The notes below the pieces were generated by a model. It was not told the origin of the DNA. It searched no databases and saw nothing but the letters and a program-made list of their open reading frames with translations. This document shows, one piece after another, positions 39,073-48,926 of a stretch of 64,000 bases of DNA. Each line of letters begins with the position of its first letter. Positions within the stretch are counted from its first letter, which is position 1. Source of the stretch: Treponema denticola ATCC 35405 (GTDB taxonomy: Bacteria; Spirochaetota; Spirochaetia; Treponematales; Treponemataceae); assembly GCF_000008185.1 (NCBI RefSeq), contig NC_002967.9, positions 1,550,001 to 1,614,000 on the forward strand, given 5' to 3'. The position numbers and the translations under genes are program-made.

Positions 39073-41264
39073 AAAGACTTAAAATTTATAGCATTCTTAA
39101 AATTGGTTTCATTATAGCAGCTTTTGGCTTGTTTGCTTTAGATTTAAATTGCTATGAATTGGATGAACTTGAAATAAAGCAAGATTATAAAAAAGACGGT
39201 GTAAACCTTGATATAAAATATCCTGAAAGCCAAGAGGATTACGTTTTTTATAGATCTTTTAATCCGCTTACCAATTTGTATTCAAACGGTAAACTAAAAA
39301 AAGGTGAAAGACCGTTTTTTAATTTTGGAACGGAACTTTGTGTTTGGGTACAAACCTCATCGGGAAAGTTAAGTAAACCGGCTCATCTAATTGTTGAGCC
39401 CTTGGAAGAAAAAAAACTTTTAAATGTTTTAAGTCCTCAAGAGGGTACTTGGAATGAGACGCAAAAACTTATAATTCAACATCCTCCTAAAACACAAATT
39501 ATATATTCCGTGGATGGAAGCGATCCCTTGGACTTCGGTCTTTTATATACCGGACCTATCAACCTTGAAAAAGAAGGAAAAATAGAGCTTAGAATAAAGG
39601 CTGTACCCGAATCGGGAAATATCACAGAGAAAATAATAAACTATGAAGTATCTCCCGATGGTATTCCTTCTCCTAAAATACCTGAGACCGCTTTAAATGA
39701 AAAGCCCGATAAAGATTTAGAGTACAATATTTTAAATTGGTATTTTTTGGAATTTAATTCCGATGTGCCTATTTATTATTTGATCAAAAAAACAAATGAT
39801 GATTCAACAACCGATGCTTCCCAACTCTTAAATATTTATGACGGGCCTGTTTTTATTGATAGAACTAAAGATACCGTATTTTACTGGGTAAAAGCAAAAG
39901 AAGAAAATGTAAATAAAATATTTTTACCTAAAAAACCTGTTTTATCCTCGGTACCCAAAACAGCAGTAAATAGAAATATTGAGCTTAAATTTGATGATGA
40001 GCGTTATACTTATTTTTTTGAAACAGGTGACGGCAATACTTATATTTATCCCGATAAAAATTCTTCTCAATTTAAAAAAGATGCATCTTATATATTTGAT
40101 GTGGGAATAAAAGAAGAACGTTTTTTTGATGTTAAAATAAGAGCTTTCTATGATGGTCTCTTTCATGGTGAGTTGAAAACATCATTTACAATAGATAAGC
40201 TTCCTCCCGAAAAACCTGAAGTTTCTTTTACCCCGCTCATATCGCCTACAAATTCGGATGTAAAAATAAAAATTAAATCGGCTTCAGTTGAGACAGTAGT
40301 TGAAATTGAACCTCCTATTTTTACTTCGTCTTCGAAAGACGAAATTGTTTTAACCGGAGCTATGGGGGAAAAAACTATTTATTCCGTAAATATTTATAAT
40401 AAGGATGAAGCAGGTAATAAGAGTGCAAATGTCAATAAGGAATTTATAATAGATAAAAATGCCGTATATGTAGATAATAATTATAAGATTAAAAATTCCG
40501 ATGGAAATCCGTCAAAACCTTTTTCCTCTATTTATGAAGCTGTTGATTATATAAATAAGGTATCTCTATTGCAACAAAATAAGGTAAGTTCCGAAAAATG
40601 GAAAATATATGTAAGAGGGGATTGTATTTTAAATGAAGCCGTGCTTATTACAAGAAATATAAAAATTACCTCTGCAGGTCAAAAGACCGCAATTCATTTT
40701 TCTAAAAATTCGGGTTTTGTTGTAATCGGTGCAAATTTCGAAATTGAAAACTTTAAAATTTTTAGAAGGGAAAGAGCTGAAGAACCGCGTGAGGTTCCGA
40801 TAATTTATGCAGATAAGGCAAGTATAAAACTTAATAATGTAAGTCTTCAAGCTTTTGAGGGCGGGCCTGTTTTAAGTTCTTTCTATTCTCATTTGGATAT
40901 ATCCGATACTAAGGTAATTTCGGAACAGACAAAGCACTGTCTTATATTTAACCTAAATAACTCTTCAGCCGTTTTTCAAAATACTGATTTTACAGGAAAA
41001 GGATTTTCGGTTGCAGCAATCTCCGCCTCAAATTCAATTATTGAACTTGATAATCTAAACGCCTCTCTTAGTCCGAATTTTACTGCAAGGTTTTTGGAGG
41101 CTTGGAATTCCGAAATATCTTTAGGAAGGCTTAACCTTATCCGTTTACCTGAATCGGCACAAAATAGAGATACCGCTGTTTGGTATAATAAGAATTCAAG
41201 AATGGATATTAAATTCAAACCCATTGTCAGAGGTTTTTCAAATTCAATTGAGAGAGAACCATAA
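39069..41264 (+). CDS. Secreted protein with chitobiase-like and beta-helix-like regions, TTG start
   Basis: 731 residues. The start is TTG 39069 inside TTGA, coupled to the PRTase stop. The signal peptide (1-26) is followed by several beta-sandwich segments, one with the chitobiase C-terminal pattern IIYSVDGSDP...LYTGPINL (about 138-165). A Ser/Lys-rich part and a C-terminal region (about 470-700) of short repeated strands (IKITSAGQKTAIHFSKNSG, SIIELDNLNA) look like a right-handed beta-helix. Probably envelope-associated; no enzymatic residues recognised. The following rnhB start overlaps the stop by one base. Confidence 0.75.
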   Translation: MKRLKIYSILKIGFIIAAFGLFALDLNCYELDELEIKQDYKKDGVNLDIKYPESQEDYVFYRSFNPLTNLYSNGKLKKGERPFFNFGTELCVWVQTSSGKLSKPAHLIVEPLEEKKLLNVLSPQEGTWNETQKLIIQHPPKTQIIYSVDGSDPLDFGLLYTGPINLEKEGKIELRIKAVPESGNITEKIINYEVSPDGIPSPKIPETALNEKPDKDLEYNILNWYFLEFNSDVPIYYLIKKTNDDSTTDASQLLNIYDGPVFIDRTKDTVFYWVKAKEENVNKIFLPKKPVLSSVPKTAVNRNIELKFDDERYTYFFETGDGNTYIYPDKNSSQFKKDASYIFDVGIKEERFFDVKIRAFYDGLFHGELKTSFTIDKLPPEKPEVSFTPLISPTNSDVKIKIKSASVETVVEIEPPIFTSSSKDEIVLTGAMGEKTIYSVNIYNKDEAGNKSANVNKEFIIDKNAVYVDNNYKIKNSDGNPSKPFSSIYEAVDYINKVSLLQQNKVSSEKWKIYVRGDCILNEAVLITRNIKITSAGQKTAIHFSKNSGFVVIGANFEIENFKIFRRERAEEPREVPIIYADKASIKLNNVSLQAFEGGPVLSSFYSHLDISDTKVISEQTKHCLIFNLNNSSAVFQNTDFTGKGFSVAAISASNSIIELDNLNASLSPNFTARFLEAWNSEISLGRLNLIRLPESAQNRDTAVWYNKNSRMDIKFKPIVRGFSNSIEREP

Positions 41265-41860
41265 TGTTATGCGGTATAGATGAGGCGGGAAGAGGGCCCC
41301 TTGCAGGTCCTGTTACGGCAGCTGCCGTTATCCTTCCAAGCAGCTTTGATTTTTCAATTTTAAAAGATTCAAAAAAACTGACAGAAAAAAAAAGAGAAGA
41401 AGTACGTAAAACCATATATGCCGACCCAAATGTTATTTGGGCTATCGGCTGGGCATCCAATTATGAAATAGATGAGATAAATATCTTGCAGGCAACTTTT
41501 TTGGCAATGGAAAGAGCTTATGAAGGCCTTTATTTAAAACTTCAAGAATTCTGTAAATTAAACAATGATAAATTTATAGAACCGGATATTATTGTTGACG
41601 GTAACTTTATTCCCAATATTAAAAATTGCTCTTCGATTAAAGCTCTCGTAAAAGCTGATGATTCCGTTTATGAGGTTATGGCTGCTTCTATTTTAGCAAA
41701 GACTGCAAGGGATAGAATGATGATACGCTACTCTTGGATTTATCCTGAATACGGATATGAAAAACACAAGGGTTACGGAACAAAAAAGCACATAGAAGCA
41801 ATTAGATTTAACGGCTATAGTCCGATTCAGCGCAGATCTTTTTTTGTAAAAAATTTGTAA
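41264..41860 (+). CDS. rnhB: Ribonuclease HII
   Basis: 198 residues. Removes ribonucleotides from DNA. GIDEAGRGPLAGPVTAAAV carries the D-E-G motif, DSKKLTEKKR follows, IIVDGNFIP the third acid and ASILAKTARDRMM the last Asp region. The TAATG junction couples it to the upstream gene. Confidence 0.97.
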   Translation: MLCGIDEAGRGPLAGPVTAAAVILPSSFDFSILKDSKKLTEKKREEVRKTIYADPNVIWAIGWASNYEIDEINILQATFLAMERAYEGLYLKLQEFCKLNNDKFIEPDIIVDGNFIPNIKNCSSIKALVKADDSVYEVMAASILAKTARDRMMIRYSWIYPEYGYEKHKGYGTKKHIEAIRFNGYSPIQRRSFFVKNL

Positions 41861-41956
41861 AAATATTTATAAATAGCTTACTTGTATTATTTATAAAAAA
41901 ATGTTAATCTTATTGTAGTTATTTACAATAAAAAAGTATTTGTGAGGAGTAACAAA

Positions 41957-42262
41957 TTGAATCCTTTTGATATTATGAAAAATGCAAAAGAAATCCAAGC
42001 AAAAATTGCCAATATTAAATCCGACCTTGATCAAGAAGTTGTTGAAGGTGTATCGGGCGGAGGTCTTGTAAAAATCCGCTTAAAAGGCAGTTTTGAAGTT
42101 GAATCTATCTTCCTTGATCCTATAGCTGTAGATAATCGTGATGTTCCTATGCTTCAGGATTTAGTCAGGGCTGCTCATAATGATGCAGTGGCAAAACTAA
42201 AAGAACTTTTACAAAATAAACTTGGGCCCCTTGCAAGTCTTGCAGGCGGTTTACCTTTTTAA
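41957..42262 (+). CDS. Nucleoid-associated protein YbaB/EbfC family, TTG start
   Basis: 101 residues starting at TTG 41957 (MNPFDIMKNAKEIQ), with GAGGAG 7 bases ahead. The ORF can be opened at a GTG at 41942, but that lies in the ribosome site. Family features are the N-terminal helix, SGGGLVKIRLKGSFEVESI and the C-terminal Leu/Lys helix. Upstream of recR, the classic ybaB-recR arrangement, which supports the call. Confidence 0.93.
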   Translation: MNPFDIMKNAKEIQAKIANIKSDLDQEVVEGVSGGGLVKIRLKGSFEVESIFLDPIAVDNRDVPMLQDLVRAAHNDAVAKLKELLQNKLGPLASLAGGLPF

Positions 42263-42279
42263 AAGAGGTATTAAATTAG

Positions 42280-42867
42280 ATGAATGCTATTGATGCAGTT
42301 ATAGACTCATTTTCCCGCCTTCCCGGTATAGGTCATAAGAGTGCTGCCCGCATCGCCTATCATCTTCTAAAACAAGGGCCTGCGGATGCCTTGCGTTTAG
42401 CGGAAGCTGTTTCTACCTTACACGAGAAAATTCATCCTTGTACTATATGCGGTTCTTATACGGAAGATGAGATTTGTTCTATTTGTGCGGATGAAACAAG
42501 GGATAGGGCAACTATCTGTGTAGTAGGCTTTCCTCAGGATGTGAATACAATTTCTTCAATCCCCGAATATAGAGGATTGTTCCATGTTTTGGGCGGACTT
42601 ATAGCTCCCCTTGAAGGTATAGGCCCCGATCAATTACATATAAGTGAGCTTATCAGACGTATTCATGAAGGCGGAATTACCGAGGTTATTCTTGCAACCA
42701 ACCCTACGATTGAAGGCGATACTACGGCCCTGTACATTCAAAAAATATTGCAGGACCTGCCTGTTAATATAACAAGGCTTGCCTCAGGCTTACCTGTCGG
42801 AGGCGATTTGGAATATGCCGATCGTTTGACCCTTGCAAGGAGTTTAAACGGCCGCATTAAATTTTAA
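42280..42867 (+). CDS. recR: Recombination protein RecR
   Basis: 195 residues. Helix-hairpin-helix SFSRLPGIGHKSAARIAYHLL, zinc finger CTICGSYTEDEICSIC, Toprim domain with CVVGFPQDVNTI and ATNPTIEGDTTALYI, and the Walker-B-like C-terminus LPVGGDLEYADRLTLARSL. Part of RecFOR gap repair. It follows the ybaB-family gene by 17 bp. Confidence 0.97.
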   Translation: MNAIDAVIDSFSRLPGIGHKSAARIAYHLLKQGPADALRLAEAVSTLHEKIHPCTICGSYTEDEICSICADETRDRATICVVGFPQDVNTISSIPEYRGLFHVLGGLIAPLEGIGPDQLHISELIRRIHEGGITEVILATNPTIEGDTTALYIQKILQDLPVNITRLASGLPVGGDLEYADRLTLARSLNGRIKF

Positions 42868-42886
42868 TTTTTATGGGAGAATAAAA

Positions 42887-44569
42887 ATGAATGAATCCAC
42901 AATGCAGAGATTGCGCTATAATTACGAACCGAAAATCCCAAAAGTATTTGCGGAACCTTTGAGTTTGATTAAGCCGGAAATAGGAGAGGCTACACACGCG
43001 CAATCTAATCAGGCGGAATTAAAAGAAATATTCCCACATACTTACGGAATGCCCATTATCAGATTTGTAAAGGGAAAATCGGAAGTAGAGCATAAGCCCT
43101 TAAAATTCGGTGTAATTCTTTCGGGGGGACAGGCTCCCGGAGGTCACAACGTAATTTCCGGTCTTTTTGATGCCCTAAAAAAAGGTAATGCAAATTCCAA
43201 ACTTTACGGATTTTTAAGAGGCCCTGAAGGTTTGGTAAAAGGGCGTTATGTCGAAATAAAAAAAGCCTTAATCGATAAGTACAGAAATACGGGCGGCTTT
43301 GACATAATCGGCTCAGGAAGAACAAAGATAGAAACTGAGGAACAGATTGAAAGTTCTATTCAAAACGTAAAAAAATTAAAACTGGATGCCCTTATCATAA
43401 TCGGAGGAGATGATTCGAATACAAATGCGGCTTTTTTGGCAAAATACTTTATTCAGGCAAAATTAGATACCAAGGTTATAGGCGTTCCAAAAACAATAGA
43501 CGGCGACTTAAAAAATCAATACATCGAAACTTCCTTCGGTTTTGATACTGCAACAAAACTCTATTCGGAGTTAATCGGAAACATTTGCCGAGACGTAAAT
43601 TCCGCACGTAAATATTGGCATTTTATAAAGCTCATGGGACGCTCTGCAAGCCACATAGCCCTTGAATGTGCCTTAAAAACCCAGCCCAATGTCTGCTTAA
43701 TCGGTGAAGAACTGGCCGAAAAAAAGGTTACCTTACAGCAGGTTACAGATTACATTGTGGATATAATTGTAAAAAGATCCCAAAAAGGCGAAAACTTCGG
43801 GGTTGTTTTGGTTCCGGAAGGAATTATAGAATTTATCCCTGAAATGGATGAATTGATTGAAGAAATAAATGATATTATGGCCGAAAAGACTTCAGCCTTT
43901 TCAAAGCTAAAGACCTTTGCAGGAAAAAAATCTTGGCTTCAAAAACACTTGTCCAAAAAAGCCTTTGCTCTTTTTGACAACCTGCCTGAAAACATTTCTT
44001 TACAGCTTTTAATGGATAGAGACCCACACGGAAATGTTCAAGTTTCCCGCATTGAAACTGAAAAACTTTTAATAGATTTGGTTACCAGAAAAATAACCGA
44101 GATGAAAAAGGAAGGTACATATAACGGAAAATTCAGTACCTATGCTCATTTTTTCGGATATGAAGGGCGCTCTGCCTTTCCTTCAAACTTTGATTCGGAT
44201 TATTGTTATACCTTGGGCTTTACGGCCTTTTTATTGGCACTTAACGGCTTTTCAGGCTATATAGCTTCGGTTAAAAACCTGACTGATGAGGTAGAACATT
44301 GGCTTCCTTGCGGCGTACCTCTTTCCATGATGATGAATATGGAAAGAAGAAAGGGTAAGATGACTCCGGTTATAAAAAAATCCGTAGTAGATCTAAACGG
44401 TAAACCTTTTAAAACCTATGAAAAAAATAGGGATAAGTGGGCTGTCGAAACCCTTTACCGATTCCCCGGAGCAATTCAATATTTCGGTGACCTTGAAGTA
44501 TGTGACATACCTACTAAGACCCTCTTACTCGAAAAAGGAAATTTAAAAGAAAAGAGGAAGAAAAAATAA
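42887..44569 (+). CDS. pfp: PPi-dependent 6-phosphofructokinase (long form)
   Basis: 560 residues, the long type found in spirochaetes and plants. Phosphorylates fructose 6-phosphate with pyrophosphate. GVILSGGQAPGGHNVISGLFD, then GGDDSNTNAAF, whose second Asp marks PPi rather than ATP use, then GVPKTIDGDLKNQ and MGRSASHIALECAL. GGGAG precedes the ATG. Together with ppdK at the left edge it fits PPi-driven glycolysis. Confidence 0.96.
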   Translation: MNESTMQRLRYNYEPKIPKVFAEPLSLIKPEIGEATHAQSNQAELKEIFPHTYGMPIIRFVKGKSEVEHKPLKFGVILSGGQAPGGHNVISGLFDALKKGNANSKLYGFLRGPEGLVKGRYVEIKKALIDKYRNTGGFDIIGSGRTKIETEEQIESSIQNVKKLKLDALIIIGGDDSNTNAAFLAKYFIQAKLDTKVIGVPKTIDGDLKNQYIETSFGFDTATKLYSELIGNICRDVNSARKYWHFIKLMGRSASHIALECALKTQPNVCLIGEELAEKKVTLQQVTDYIVDIIVKRSQKGENFGVVLVPEGIIEFIPEMDELIEEINDIMAEKTSAFSKLKTFAGKKSWLQKHLSKKAFALFDNLPENISLQLLMDRDPHGNVQVSRIETEKLLIDLVTRKITEMKKEGTYNGKFSTYAHFFGYEGRSAFPSNFDSDYCYTLGFTAFLLALNGFSGYIASVKNLTDEVEHWLPCGVPLSMMMNMERRKGKMTPVIKKSVVDLNGKPFKTYEKNRDKWAVETLYRFPGAIQYFGDLEVCDIPTKTLLLEKGNLKEKRKKK

Positions 44570-44584
44570 ATTGATTTTAAAAAT

Positions 44585-44614
44585 AAAAGCACCGATTAAA
44601 ACCGGTGCTTTTTT
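44585..44614. terminator. Bidirectional terminator between pfp and lplA
   Basis: Stem AAAAGCACCG / CGGTGCTTTT with an 8-nt loop, T-rich on the plus strand and A-rich on the left, so it can end both converging transcripts. Confidence 0.9.
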
Positions 44615-44627
44615 AATTTGAAAGTTT

Positions 44628-45623
44628 TTACTTAAAAAACATTCCGATAAAATCTTTTTTTTCCAGACTTCCGAAATAGGGTGTTAGATCAGTGTTTCTA
44701 AGTTTTTCTGTTAAAACACTTTCGGAATACTCGCAGCCGTTTAAAAGTTCTTCCAGTTCTGCCTTATCGGCTGTACCGAAAAAATCCCCGTGAATTTTTA
44801 AAGAATTTATTTTCATGTTTTCAACATTAAAAAATACTTCGATACTGCCTATTGGAAAACGCTCGTAGTGAGAATATTCTGCCTTTGGAGAGGCTCCGTA
44901 ATTCCATTCTTTACGGGAAAATCTTTCCTCATAAATTTTCATAACACCTTTAAGTTCTTCTTCCGAAAGTTTATACTCGACAGGCTCTTGATTTTCAACT
45001 TCAAAGATTGCTTTTAAAAGTTCGTCTTTAAATTGGTCAACTGTAATATCGCGTTTTAAATATGGTTTTATATTTGTTACCCTTGAGCGGACACTTTTTA
45101 CGCCTTTAGATTCAAGTTTTTCTTTTCGGACAGTCAAGGCTTTGGAAAGGGCTTCCATTTCCACATTAAAAAGAATGGAACCGTCGCTTAAAACCCGTCC
45201 CTGCCAAACCGACTGAGACGCCCCTATACATTTTTGCCCTTCAATCGTAACATCGTTTCTGCCTGAAAGTTCTGCATCAACTCCGATTTTTTTTAAAGCA
45301 TTTACAATCGGAATATAATATTTTTTAAAATCAATCTTTTCGTTTCCTTTTGTTTTTGTAACAAAAGAAAAGTTTAAGTTTTCGAGGTCTTGATAGATGG
45401 CCCCTCCGCCTGTAATACGTCTGACAACCTTTATACCGTTTTCATTTATATATTTTTCGTTTATTTCCTGATAGGTATTTTGATTTTTACCTAAAAGAAT
45501 AGTGGGGCTGTTACTCCATAAAAAAACATATTCCTCATTTTCCAAAGGGAGGTTCCTAAAGCAGTACTCTTCAAAGGCCATATTATATTCGGGGTCATGC
45601 GAATTGTTAACTATGTATTTCAT
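44628..45623 (-). CDS. lplA: Lipoate-protein ligase A
   Basis: 331 residues. Attaches lipoate to E2 and GcvH proteins. The catalytic fold shows RRITGGGAIYQDLENLNFSF, GRNDVTIEGQKCIGASQ with the active lysine, and a C-terminal accessory domain (from about 245). ATG 45623 starts MKYIVNNSHDPEYNMAFEEY, the family opening; no strong ribosome site is visible. Monocistronic on the minus strand. Confidence 0.95.
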   Translation of the reverse strand: MKYIVNNSHDPEYNMAFEEYCFRNLPLENEEYVFLWSNSPTILLGKNQNTYQEINEKYINENGIKVVRRITGGGAIYQDLENLNFSFVTKTKGNEKIDFKKYYIPIVNALKKIGVDAELSGRNDVTIEGQKCIGASQSVWQGRVLSDGSILFNVEMEALSKALTVRKEKLESKGVKSVRSRVTNIKPYLKRDITVDQFKDELLKAIFEVENQEPVEYKLSEEELKGVMKIYEERFSRKEWNYGASPKAEYSHYERFPIGSIEVFFNVENMKINSLKIHGDFFGTADKAELEELLNGCEYSESVLTEKLRNTDLTPYFGSLEKKDFIGMFFK

Positions 45624-45690
45624 GGAAAGCTATTATAATAAAAAAATGATTTTATGCAAGAGTATCATAGAGAGCATCCCAATAGCATAG

Positions 45691-45735
45691 GTCTTTATGT
45701 CTCAATGACTTATGAAAAACATTGTAAAAACTATT
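45691..45735 (+). repeat. Degenerate copy of the 5.9-kb hairpin repeat
   Basis: GTCTTTAT..TC.A.GACTTATGAAAAACAT matches 5913-5945 closely, including an identical 14-base right arm (45707-45720). The left arm is degraded, so the hairpin is incomplete. Confidence 0.65.
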
Positions 45736-45784
45736 CAGGCATAATCTCAAAAAAGTAAAAAATGTATTTTTTTTAATTTACGTC

Positions 45785-45813
45785 TTGACAAATTAATATA
45801 TGTATGATAAGTT
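45785..45813 (+). promoter_or_regulatory. Candidate promoter of the secretin-RHS operon
   Basis: TTGACA 45785-45790, 17-bp spacer, weak -10 TAAGTT 45808-45813. This would give a leader of about 80 nt. No other -35 of this quality is seen before the first gene. Confidence 0.5.
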
Positions 45814-45898
45814 TACGAATAGGCCGTTTTTGTGTGCGTATCATTTTCTCCCTTTAATTTGACGGCTTAATACTTTTATTTTTAGGAAAATTGTTTTT

Positions 45899-46480
45899 AT
45901 GAAAAAATTAAGCATTAAACCGTTTTTGTGTTTATTGTTTTCTGTTTTAATATTTACAAGCGGCTGTTCAAGTGTGTGGAGTAAAAAGTACAAAGACGAT
46001 GCAGGCGTTATGTATGGGATGATCTATGATGGAAATGAAGAAGGGGTTTCCGGGGTAAATGTAAAAGTGAATGGAGGGCTAAAAGCAGTATCGGACGGGC
46101 AGGGCAGGTTTATCTTAAAATTTTTATATGCAGACATAAAGGATAAAAAAGAACAAAGGATAGAGCTTGAAAAAGAAGGCTATGAGAAAATTGAAGAAGT
46201 ATTTTATTATGAGCCTATGAGTTTATTGCATATAAGGATGGAAAGCGGAGAAGATATATTAAAAGAAGCTGAAAGTTTGATAGATGAAAAAGAATATAGA
46301 CGGGCAGAAGAATCTATAGATAGGGTTATAAAAATAGAAGAGTATCGGGATGAAGGTCTTTTTTTAAAAGCAGTGATTAAATATAAAGAAGGAAAGAAAG
46401 AGGAAGCCGCTGAGTTGTTGGAAAAACTAAAAGAAAAAGATAATGAAAGCATAAAAAGCTTTTTAAGAAAATTAAAATGA
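45899..46480 (+). CDS. Lipoprotein with carboxypeptidase-regulatory-like and TPR-like domains
   Basis: 193 residues. Lipobox TSGC (Cys23). Residues 35-110 form a carboxypeptidase-regulatory-like beta-sandwich (GMIYDGNEEGVSGVNVKVNG..VSDGQGRFILKF). Residues 118-193 hold two helical TPR-like repeats (AESLIDEKEYRRAEESIDRV). First gene of a packed operon that ends in the giant RHS protein. Probably a pilotin- or scaffold-like partner of the secretin, by position only. Confidence 0.75.
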   Translation: MKKLSIKPFLCLLFSVLIFTSGCSSVWSKKYKDDAGVMYGMIYDGNEEGVSGVNVKVNGGLKAVSDGQGRFILKFLYADIKDKKEQRIELEKEGYEKIEEVFYYEPMSLLHIRMESGEDILKEAESLIDEKEYRRAEESIDRVIKIEEYRDEGLFLKAVIKYKEGKKEEAAELLEKLKEKDNESIKSFLRKLK

Positions 46481-46495
46481 TCAGGATTTTAAATA

Positions 46496-47158
46496 ATGGA
46501 AAAAGAAAATGCTAAACAGCAGTTAAAATCAAATATAAAATTTTCCGTTATACTCATAGTACTTTTATGTTTAAATATTTATACGGTTTTTCAAATAAAA
46601 AAAAGTCAAGAAGAAGTAAAAAATATAACTAAATTGCTTGAGCATATGGAAAAAAATATACTGGAAAGAATAGAGTACAATCGGGATGAAATAAATACGA
46701 AAATCGAGATAAGTACGGAAAACATATTAAACGAAATAAAAGAAACGGAAAAACTATTAAAACTGCAAGGTAAGGAAACGCAATTACAGCTTAAAAACCT
46801 ATTCTCAAGTCAAAAAAGAATAAATGAAAACGATAAGAAAAAGGATCTAAGATTGATATATGCAGAGGGTATATTGGAAAAAAGAGAAACGGAAGCATAT
46901 AATTTGCTAAAAGAAAAAAGATATGCAGCAGCATATAAAATATATAAAGAAATAAAGGAAAGTGATCCTGAAAGATTGAGCTCGCGATATTACGGAGTAT
47001 ATAGTTTGTTTTATTCAAATGAGATGGATAAAGAAAATTATGATTATATATTGGAAGAAATAGAATACTTAAGAAAAAACGGAATGGAAGAAAGCAGTTT
47101 TAAAATAATAGAAAACTTTATAAAAAGAGAAAAGGCAATAAACGATGAACAGAGTTAA
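46496..47158 (+). CDS. Membrane-anchored coiled-coil/TPR protein
   Basis: 220 residues. One helix (about 12-34, FSVILIVLLCLNIYTVF), then a long coiled coil (about 35-120, EEVKNITKLLEHMEKNIL), then TPR-like helices (AYNLLKEKRYAAAYKIYKE). The architecture recalls YbgF/CpoB or the inner-membrane parts of secretin systems. Overlaps the next gene by 14 bases. Specific role not known. Confidence 0.7.
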   Translation: MEKENAKQQLKSNIKFSVILIVLLCLNIYTVFQIKKSQEEVKNITKLLEHMEKNILERIEYNRDEINTKIEISTENILNEIKETEKLLKLQGKETQLQLKNLFSSQKRINENDKKKDLRLIYAEGILEKRETEAYNLLKEKRYAAAYKIYKEIKESDPERLSSRYYGVYSLFYSNEMDKENYDYILEEIEYLRKNGMEESSFKIIENFIKREKAINDEQS

Positions 47159-48161
47159 GAGTTTACTATTAGCTATAATAATAATTTTTATAAGATTAGA
47201 AGCTGAACAAGTATATATAGCCCCTTTATTAAGTGTAGATGAAGGAGAGGAGAGCTATGAAACAGATACTAAATTGCAAGACGATATTTGTGAGAGCATA
47301 GAAGAGCAAAAAGAATTTTTAGGAGTAGAAATAATAAAGACGAGAAAAAAGATAAAACAGGTAAGGTCTTCATATGATGCGCTGAAATTATGCAGAGAAG
47401 AAAAAATAAAATATTTGATCTATGGCTGGATAAAGAAAAGTGAATACACATACGAAGGTGAATTAAGAATTTTTGACGGCGAGGGAAGGAAAAATATATT
47501 TACTGTGTATGAAAAAGATGGAATAGAAAATTATGAAAAATTTATAAAGAATATAAGCAAAAAAGTTCTGGATAGTTTACATGAAATTTTTTATATTCCG
47601 AAACAGGAAGAAGTGGAGAAGTATAGCAGAATAAATGTAGGGACTGATATTTGGTATTGGACATTTATGAATAAGGCTTTGGTAAAATACATGAGTGGGA
47701 CTATCGGAATAGGCGGTAGTTTTGAAATAATACCTGATGATAGCGTGTTTTTTATAAAAACATATCCCGTTTATTTTTCGGTGGGATTATCTTTGGATTA
47801 TAGATTGGGTGTAAACCGCAAAGAGGCGATAAAAAGTTATTTAAATAATATAAATGCAGTAGGATATACAAATATGTACATAAACTTTTATGATATTCAT
47901 AGAGTTTACGCCAAAGCCGGAGTCTTATACAGTTTAGACATCGTATCATATCAAGATAAATATTCGGATAGTAAAGTTAATACATCGGGAGCTGTTGGAA
48001 TTATTACAGGTATCGGTTATAAATACGCAGTAACTGAGAAGATAAAAATAATATTTGCGAATGAATTTGAGTTTGTATTCTATAAAAATGTAATGAGTAA
48101 ATATCTAGGAAAGGTTGGAGTTGAGTTTGAAGTTTTTAAAAAGGAGTATAAAAGAAAATGA
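47145..48161 (+). CDS. Probable outer-membrane protein with periplasmic N-terminal domain
   Basis: 338 residues. The signal peptide (1-20) is followed by a TolB-N/LpoB-like alpha-beta domain (QVYIAPLLSVDEGEE, IKYLIYGWIKKSEYTYEGEL). From about residue 160 alternating amphipathic strands run to the end (TIGIGGSFEIIPDDSVFF, VSYQDKYSDSKVNTSGAVGI, VGVEFEVF), as in a small beta-barrel of eight to ten strands. Coupled to both neighbours (14-base and 4-base overlaps). Confidence 0.65.
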   Translation: MNRVKSLLLAIIIIFIRLEAEQVYIAPLLSVDEGEESYETDTKLQDDICESIEEQKEFLGVEIIKTRKKIKQVRSSYDALKLCREEKIKYLIYGWIKKSEYTYEGELRIFDGEGRKNIFTVYEKDGIENYEKFIKNISKKVLDSLHEIFYIPKQEEVEKYSRINVGTDIWYWTFMNKALVKYMSGTIGIGGSFEIIPDDSVFFIKTYPVYFSVGLSLDYRLGVNRKEAIKSYLNNINAVGYTNMYINFYDIHRVYAKAGVLYSLDIVSYQDKYSDSKVNTSGAVGIITGIGYKYAVTEKIKIIFANEFEFVFYKNVMSKYLGKVGVEFEVFKKEYKRK

Positions 48162-48916
48162 AAGGGAAAATATTGAAATTACTTATAATAGTCATTGTAA
48201 TTTTTAATGGAGCGTGCGGAACCGGAGTATATGAGATAGTATCGAGAGATCAAAGAGATCCTGATAATTTTTATGTAAACGTAGATTCTTTTAGCGAAGA
48301 AAATGTAATAAAATGCATTTGGGAAGAAGATGAAAGGTGCGATAAATACATATTGATGAGAAGTGAAGATAAAAACGTATTAAAGTTTAAAGAAGTGTAT
48401 AATGGAGAAGGGACGGAATATGAAGATAGAGTATTAAAAGAAGATACAAGATATATCTATAGACTTGATAAGATTAGAGGTAAAAAAAGATTTTTAGGGA
48501 ATATACATTACATGGGCATATACAGTAAACAGGTAAAAGATGTATATGAACCCAACGACAGAAAAGAAAAGGCTGTATTATTGCAAAACGATATACAAGG
48601 AAATGTATATTATTATAGGTCGCATGAAGGGACTGTTTTAGAAGATGAGGATTGGTATAAGGTAAGAATACCTGCAAAAAGACAGGCTACGATAGCAATA
48701 GTATACGATGCAGCTAATTTACCTTTTATAATAACAAAACCGTATAACGGCAGCAGTGAAAAACCTGCAAATAATGTGGGTATCATAATAAAAAATGATA
48801 CGGATGTAGAAAAAGAATTAAGCTTTAAAATATCATTGGATAGGAACATAGTGGTAAGCGGCAGTGCGGGAGGAGGATGCTATCCATATACGTTAAGACT
48901 TATATCAATAAAATAG
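48158..48916 (+). CDS. Lipoprotein with Fn3-like and pre-peptidase-like domains
   Basis: 252 residues. Lipobox NGAC (Cys20). A fibronectin-III-like region (about 35-115, CIWEEDERCDKYILMRSED) precedes a pre-peptidase C-terminal (PPC)-like domain (DVYEPNDRKEKAVLL...EDEDWYKVRIP). PPC domains are found on secreted enzymes and surface proteins. ATGA overlap with the upstream gene. Its role in the operon is unknown. Confidence 0.7.
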   Translation: MKGKILKLLIIVIVIFNGACGTGVYEIVSRDQRDPDNFYVNVDSFSEENVIKCIWEEDERCDKYILMRSEDKNVLKFKEVYNGEGTEYEDRVLKEDTRYIYRLDKIRGKKRFLGNIHYMGIYSKQVKDVYEPNDRKEKAVLLQNDIQGNVYYYRSHEGTVLEDEDWYKVRIPAKRQATIAIVYDAANLPFIITKPYNGSSEKPANNVGIIIKNDTDVEKELSFKISLDRNIVVSGSAGGGCYPYTLRLISIK

Positions 48917-48926
48917 GAAAGAAATA